Shown: one piece after another, positions 4,864-7,516 of the stretch | How the letters are laid out: each line of letters opens with the position of its first letter | Numbering within the stretch: position 1 is the stretch's first letter | NCBI GenBank assembly: GCA_016212245.1 | Contig: JACRGU010000110.1 | Span: 1 to 7,516, forward strand | Length of the DNA stretch: 7,516 bases | Reading direction: 5' to 3' | Source of the DNA: Nitrospirota bacterium | Lineage (GTDB): Bacteria > Nitrospirota > Thermodesulfovibrionia > Thermodesulfovibrionales > SM23-35 | The notes under the pieces: model-generated | The model's input: the letters and a program-made list of their open reading frames with translations, nothing else | Told to the model about the DNA's origin: nothing | Databases searched by the model: none | Program-made: the position numbers and the translations under genes

Positions 4864-5930
4864 GCAGGCTCAGAGATGGCTTTCAGCGTACCATAGACTA
4901 CATGCGAATATCCATCACTGACAGGTGCAACCTGCGCTGTATCTATTGCATGCCCTCTAATGGTCATAAGTCAATAGGGTATAAAAAAATCCTTAGCTAT
5001 GAAGAGATAGTGAGGATTGTCAAGGTAGCCGCAGGCATTGGTGTAAGAAAAGTACGCATAACAGGTGGAGAGCCGCTCGTAAGGAAGAATGTTACCTATC
5101 TTATCGCCTCGATAAAAAACATCAATGGCATAGAGGACCTGAGTCTAACAACAAATGGTGTGCTCCTATCGAGATATGCAGAAGAACTATCAGATGCAGG
5201 CCTGGACAGGGTCAATATAAGTCTTGATTCATTCAGGCCTGATAGATACAGGGAGATAACGAGGGGTGGGGATATTGATGTTGTCCTGAGGGGCATCGAG
5301 GCTGCTGAAAAGGCAGGACTACTGCCAATAAAAATAAATGTGGTTCCGATAAGAGGGGTTAATGATGATGAGATAGAGGAGTTTGCGAGAATAACCCTGA
5401 AGGCTCCATACCAGGTCAGGTTTATAGAATTCATGCCCTTCGGTGTAAAAGACATATGGGGGCCTGAAAAATATATCTCTACAGATGAAATAAAATCTAT
5501 CGTTGAAGGTATTGGCCTGCTTAAGCCTGTAAAGTTAAGAAAATCAGGGCCTGCAAGATATTTTAGATTTGATGGTGCCACTGGAGTGATTGGTTTCATC
5601 AGCCCTATCAGCCATCATTTCTGTGAAGAATGCAACCGCCTCAGATTGACTGCTGATGGGAAACTGAGGCCGTGTCTCTTCTCAGAGACTGAGATAGATT
5701 TAAAACCTGCCATAAGAAGTGGTGCACCTGATGATGAAATTGAACGCCTTATTAAGCTCTCCATCGAGGTAAAGCCTGAAGGCCACAATATCAGAAGTCA
5801 GAAGTCAATAGTCAACCCTAAATCAAGTTCAGGGCATCAGTCATCAGTAAAAACCAGTGACCAATCCATTAACTCGTCACTCGTCACTCGTCACTCTTTA
5901 AAGAGGCCGATGTCGAGGATTGGTGGATGA
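4860..5930 (+). CDS. moaA: GTP 3',8-cyclase MoaA (molybdenum cofactor synthesis)
   Basis: Radical SAM enzyme that converts GTP to 3',8-cyclo-GTP, the first step of molybdenum cofactor synthesis, together with MoaC. In the 356-residue product, the N-terminal cluster motif is CNLRCIYC (Cys23, Cys27, Cys30) and the SAM-binding GGEP is at 69-72. The C-terminal second cluster has Cys255, Cys258 and Cys272 (CEECNRLRLTADGKLRPC). The protein ends in MSRIGG, the conserved Gly-Gly tail needed for catalysis. Between KPEGHN and KRPMSRIGG, residues about 311-347, lies a Ser/Lys-rich insert encoded by a heptad-repeat element, which explains a length above the usual 320-340. The start overlaps the cpoB stop (ATGA), with AAGG 5 bases upstream, and the stop overlaps moaC the same way. 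Confidence 0.95.
   Translation: MSRLRDGFQRTIDYMRISITDRCNLRCIYCMPSNGHKSIGYKKILSYEEIVRIVKVAAGIGVRKVRITGGEPLVRKNVTYLIASIKNINGIEDLSLTTNGVLLSRYAEELSDAGLDRVNISLDSFRPDRYREITRGGDIDVVLRGIEAAEKAGLLPIKINVVPIRGVNDDEIEEFARITLKAPYQVRFIEFMPFGVKDIWGPEKYISTDEIKSIVEGIGLLKPVKLRKSGPARYFRFDGATGVIGFISPISHHFCEECNRLRLTADGKLRPCLFSETEIDLKPAIRSGAPDDEIERLIKLSIEVKPEGHNIRSQKSIVNPKSSSGHQSSVKTSDQSINSSLVTRHSLKRPMSRIGG
5796..5895 (+). repeat. Heptad-repeat element inserted in frame in the moaA 3' end
   Basis: The left arm has AGTCAGA, AGTCAAT and AGTCAAC in phase (5796-5816). Further left-type units AGTCATC and AGTAAAA lie at 5839-5852 after a phase break. The right arm has ATTAACT and CGTCACT three times (5868-5895). The reverse complement of CGTCACT is AGTGACG, again differing from the left units at the fourth base. 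The 100-base element is read as MoaA residues about 313-346 without a stop codon. It falls between two conserved blocks of the protein, so it looks like an insertion. Confidence 0.75.
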
Positions 5931-6421
5931 AAAAACTTACTCATTTTGATAAAGAAGGCAGGACACAGATGGTAGATGTGAGCGAAAAGCCTGCTACTCA
6001 TAGAGAGGCTATTGCCAGAGGCTCAGTATATATGAAATCTGAAACCCTGAAACTTATAAAGGACAGAAAAGTTTCAAAGGGTGATGTGCTCGGTGTTGCA
6101 AGAGTTGCAGGCATAATGGCAGCAAAAAAGACAGGCGAGATTATCCCCATGTGTCACCCCCTGAATATTACCTCAATCAAGATTGACTTCAAACTCGACG
6201 AAAAAAAGAGTAAGGTTGACATCGAGGCTGGTGTAAAGATTGTCGGCCAGACAGGTGTCGAGATGGAGGCACTGACTGCTGTCTCTGTAGCTGCCTTAAC
6301 CATCTATGACATGTGCAAGGCAGTTGATAAAGAGATGGTTATTTCAGACATTATGCTCATGGAGAAAAGAGGGGGAAGAAGTGGAGAATTCAAGAGAAAA
6401 AATTTAAAATTTAAAATTTAA
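5927..6421 (+). CDS. moaC: Cyclic pyranopterin monophosphate synthase MoaC
   Basis: Cytoplasmic enzyme that rearranges the MoaA product 3',8-cyclo-GTP to cyclic pyranopterin monophosphate. The 164-residue protein aligns without gaps to E. coli numbering for the active-site residues: Lys51, His77 (MCHPL), Glu112 and Glu114 (GVEMEALTA), Asp128 and Lys131 (DMCKAVDK). The N-terminus LTHFDKEGRTQMVDVSEKPAT and the near-terminal KRGGRSGEFKR are typical, so the enzyme should be active. The last residues (KNLKFKI) go beyond the usual end and are encoded by an AT-only heptad repeat that also supplies the stop codon. The ATG overlaps the moaA stop, with GAGGA at 5915-5919 as ribosome binding site. It is the last gene of the + strand unit. 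Confidence 0.96.
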   Translation: MKKLTHFDKEGRTQMVDVSEKPATHREAIARGSVYMKSETLKLIKDRKVSKGDVLGVARVAGIMAAKKTGEIIPMCHPLNITSIKIDFKLDEKKSKVDIEAGVKIVGQTGVEMEALTAVSVAALTIYDMCKAVDKEMVISDIMLMEKRGGRSGEFKRKNLKFKI

Positions 6422-6426
6422 AATTT
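6401..6426. repeat. AT-only heptad tandem repeat at the moaC 3' end
   Basis: Three copies of AATTTAA plus AATTT run from 6401 to 6426. They encode the last MoaC residues and its TAA stop and reach into the 16-base gap between the convergent moaC and AMMECR1 genes. The unit length is 7 like the other arrays, but the unit has no AGT or ACT, so kinship is uncertain. The sequence is rich in self-complementary AAATTT. No GC-rich terminator stem is visible between the two convergent genes. Confidence 0.7.
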
Positions 6427-6437
6427 CTTCAGTCCCA

Positions 6438-6944
6438 TTATTTATATCTTTTAACCTTAAACCTGTAAATATCCACTACTTCGTCAGGTAGTATCCCTGC
6501 CTTCATCCGCGTTATCCTTAACTGTTCTTCTACAGTGTCAACACCTTCGAGGTCAGGCAGCAGGAGTCCTTTCCTGTGTCCTCTTACAACTATTACCCCA
6601 TATCTTTTAGGGTCAAGCTCACTTATGTCTTTTACTTTCTCAGGAGGCGACAGGACATCAACTGAATATACAAGTTCTCCGAGTTCGTCTTTCTCTACAG
6701 GGTGAAACCTGTAGTCCTGAGTTGCTGCAGATATTGCGTTTCTTATTGTCTCGAGGGCAACATTCTCACAGGTGGGCATGAATGTACCTATGCATCCCCT
6801 GAGCTGCCCGTGTTTTTTAAGAGAGACAAAGACACCTGCCTTTTCAGCCATTTCAGGGGAGAGGGTCTCAGGCGGTTTTATCGTCCTGCCTTCCTTGATA
6901 AAAGTCTCTACAGTCTTCTTTGCGAGTTCGACGATGGGATGCAT
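6438..6944 (-). CDS. AMMECR1 domain protein
   Basis: 168-residue protein of the AMMECR1 family (AmmeMemoRadiSam system protein A type). The family hallmark LRGCIGT lies at 48-54, with Cys51. Other typical parts are the N-terminal helix LAKKTVETFI, VFVSLKKHGQ before the hallmark, NAISAATQDYRFHPV (69-83), VYSVDVLSPPEKV and GVIVVRGHRKGLLLPDLEGVDTVEEQL (116-142). The molecular function of the family is not established; its conserved cysteine motif and frequent neighbourhood with Memo and radical SAM proteins suggest an enzymatic role. Neither partner is visible here. The gene starts directly after the stop of the prenyl synthase gene (TAAATG), with AGGG 8 bases upstream, so both are probably one operon. 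Confidence 0.92.
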   Translation of the reverse strand: MHPIVELAKKTVETFIKEGRTIKPPETLSPEMAEKAGVFVSLKKHGQLRGCIGTFMPTCENVALETIRNAISAATQDYRFHPVEKDELGELVYSVDVLSPPEKVKDISELDPKRYGVIVVRGHRKGLLLPDLEGVDTVEEQLRITRMKAGILPDEVVDIYRFKVKRYK

Positions 6945-7516
6945 TTACTTTTCCCTGTAAAGTGCATAGTCAGCCATTGTAAAAAGGGCCTCTTTTGCAG
7001 GTGAATCAGGGAAGACTGCAAGGTCTGCCTTTGCATCACTGACGATGTGCTCTGCCTTTTTAAAAGAGAGCTCTACTGCATTATATTTTCTGAAAAGCTC
7101 GAGTATCCTCTTAAGACCTCCTTTTGTGGAACCATTCCTTATTATCCTTTTGACCTCTTCTAACTCAGTATCTGATGCAGCACTCAACAGATATATAAGA
7201 GGGAGTGTTATCTTCCCCTCCTTAAGATCTTTGCCAAGGCGCTTGCCGAGTTCACCCTCATAAGCCATATAATCAAGTATATCATCTGCCATCTGGAATG
7301 CAATCCCTGTCCTCAGCCCGAAACTTGCAAGTGCATTCTCCATATCTTCAGGTAGAGAGCCTAAGATTGCACCTATTCTGCATGCAGCAGAGATCATTGC
7401 ACCGGTCTTTGCAGAGATTATATCAAGATACTCTGCTTCTGTTATATCGGGGTCGCCTGTCCTGTTAAGCTGCAGAAGCTCTCCTTCTGCCATCCTCGTT
7501 GTTGCCTCAGAAAGCA
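6945..7516 (-). CDS. Polyprenyl diphosphate synthase, C-terminal part (5' end outside window)
   Basis: Trans-isoprenyl diphosphate synthase (IspB/IspA-like) that adds isopentenyl diphosphate units to an allylic primer; long-chain versions make quinone side chains. The reading frame stays open to the window edge, giving about 189 C-terminal residues. The internal Met at 7493 is not the true start, because the preceding codons (LSEATTR) continue the family sequence into MAEGELLQLNRTGD. Visible signatures are EAEYLDIISAKTGAMISAAC, the second Asp-rich motif DDILD within FQMADDILDY, and GKRLGKDLKEGKITLPLIYL. The first Asp-rich motif lies outside. Chain length cannot be told from this part. A menaquinone or ubiquinone role is inference. 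Confidence 0.92.
   Translation of the reverse strand, partial: LSEATTRMAEGELLQLNRTGDPDITEAEYLDIISAKTGAMISAACRIGAILGSLPEDMENALASFGLRTGIAFQMADDILDYMAYEGELGKRLGKDLKEGKITLPLIYLLSAASDTELEEVKRIIRNGSTKGGLKRILELFRKYNAVELSFKKAEHIVSDAKADLAVFPDSPAKEALFTMADYALYREK

Noticed and set aside
5096..5599. 167-codon open frame on the - strand opposite moaA
   Set aside because: It overlaps the radical SAM core of a clear moaA and shows no recognisable domain.
6438..6944. Complete AmmeMemoRadiSam system
   Set aside because: Only the AMMECR1 component is visible; neither Memo nor the associated radical SAM gene is in the window, and MoaA is a separate, clear molybdenum cofactor enzyme.
6702..7004. Open frames on the + strand across the AMMECR1 and prenyl synthase genes
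   Set aside because: They are antisense to two well-conserved genes and have no family pattern or convincing ribosome binding site.
6945..7493. Met at 7493 as true start of the prenyl synthase
   Set aside because: The frame stays open to the window edge, the upstream codons continue the family sequence and the first Asp-rich motif is missing, so the gene is cut by the window.

Overview
The window is an ordinary envelope and cofactor locus from a Gram-negative (diderm) bacterium, overlaid with an unusual family of 7-bp-phased repeats. The genes give a complete Tol-Pal system, so the cell has an outer membrane. Base composition looks moderately AT-rich. The gene content and repeat-built signal peptides would fit a Nitrospirota or Desulfobacterota-like lineage, but this taxonomic guess is weak and rests on impression only.

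Layout. Bases 1-314 are non-coding: a heptad-repeat remnant at the left edge, a long imperfect inverted repeat (about 85-236) and a possible promoter just before tolQ. From 315 to 6421 eight genes run on the + strand: tolQ, tolR, a short tolA-like gene, tolB, pal, cpoB (ybgF), moaA and moaC. Seven junctions are present; five are 4-bp ATGA overlaps, one (pal/cpoB) is a 1-bp TAGTG overlap, and only tolB/pal has a gap (71 bp, filled by a hairpin). This looks like one translationally coupled transcription unit. On the - strand, converging with moaC, lie a polyprenyl diphosphate synthase gene (cut off by the window end) and, directly after it, an AMMECR1-family gene.

How the genes work together. 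TolQ, TolR and the TolA-like protein form the inner-membrane, proton-motive-force-driven part of the Tol machine. TolB (periplasm) and Pal (outer-membrane lipoprotein) are its outer partners, and CpoB is the coiled-coil/TPR accessory protein. MoaA and MoaC carry out the first step of molybdenum cofactor synthesis (GTP to cyclic pyranopterin monophosphate) and are apparently co-expressed with the envelope genes. The prenyl synthase probably makes the quinone side chain.

The most interesting signal is the repeat family. Short arrays phased every 7 bases, with AGTNNNN units on a left arm and NNNNACT units on a right arm, occur at 5-25, 2005-2090, 3291-3339, 3941-3989 and 5796-5895; a different AT-only heptad array lies at 6401-6426. 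Two copies encode most of the signal peptides of TolB and CpoB, one is spliced in frame into the C-terminal tail of MoaA, and one forms the tolB-pal intergenic hairpin. In the two translated copies that have both arms, the arms carry a consistent C/C mismatch that keeps both free of stop codons, while the untranslated intergenic copy pairs properly. This suggests a small, repeatedly inserted palindromic element that has been domesticated as coding sequence, especially as ready-made secretion signals.
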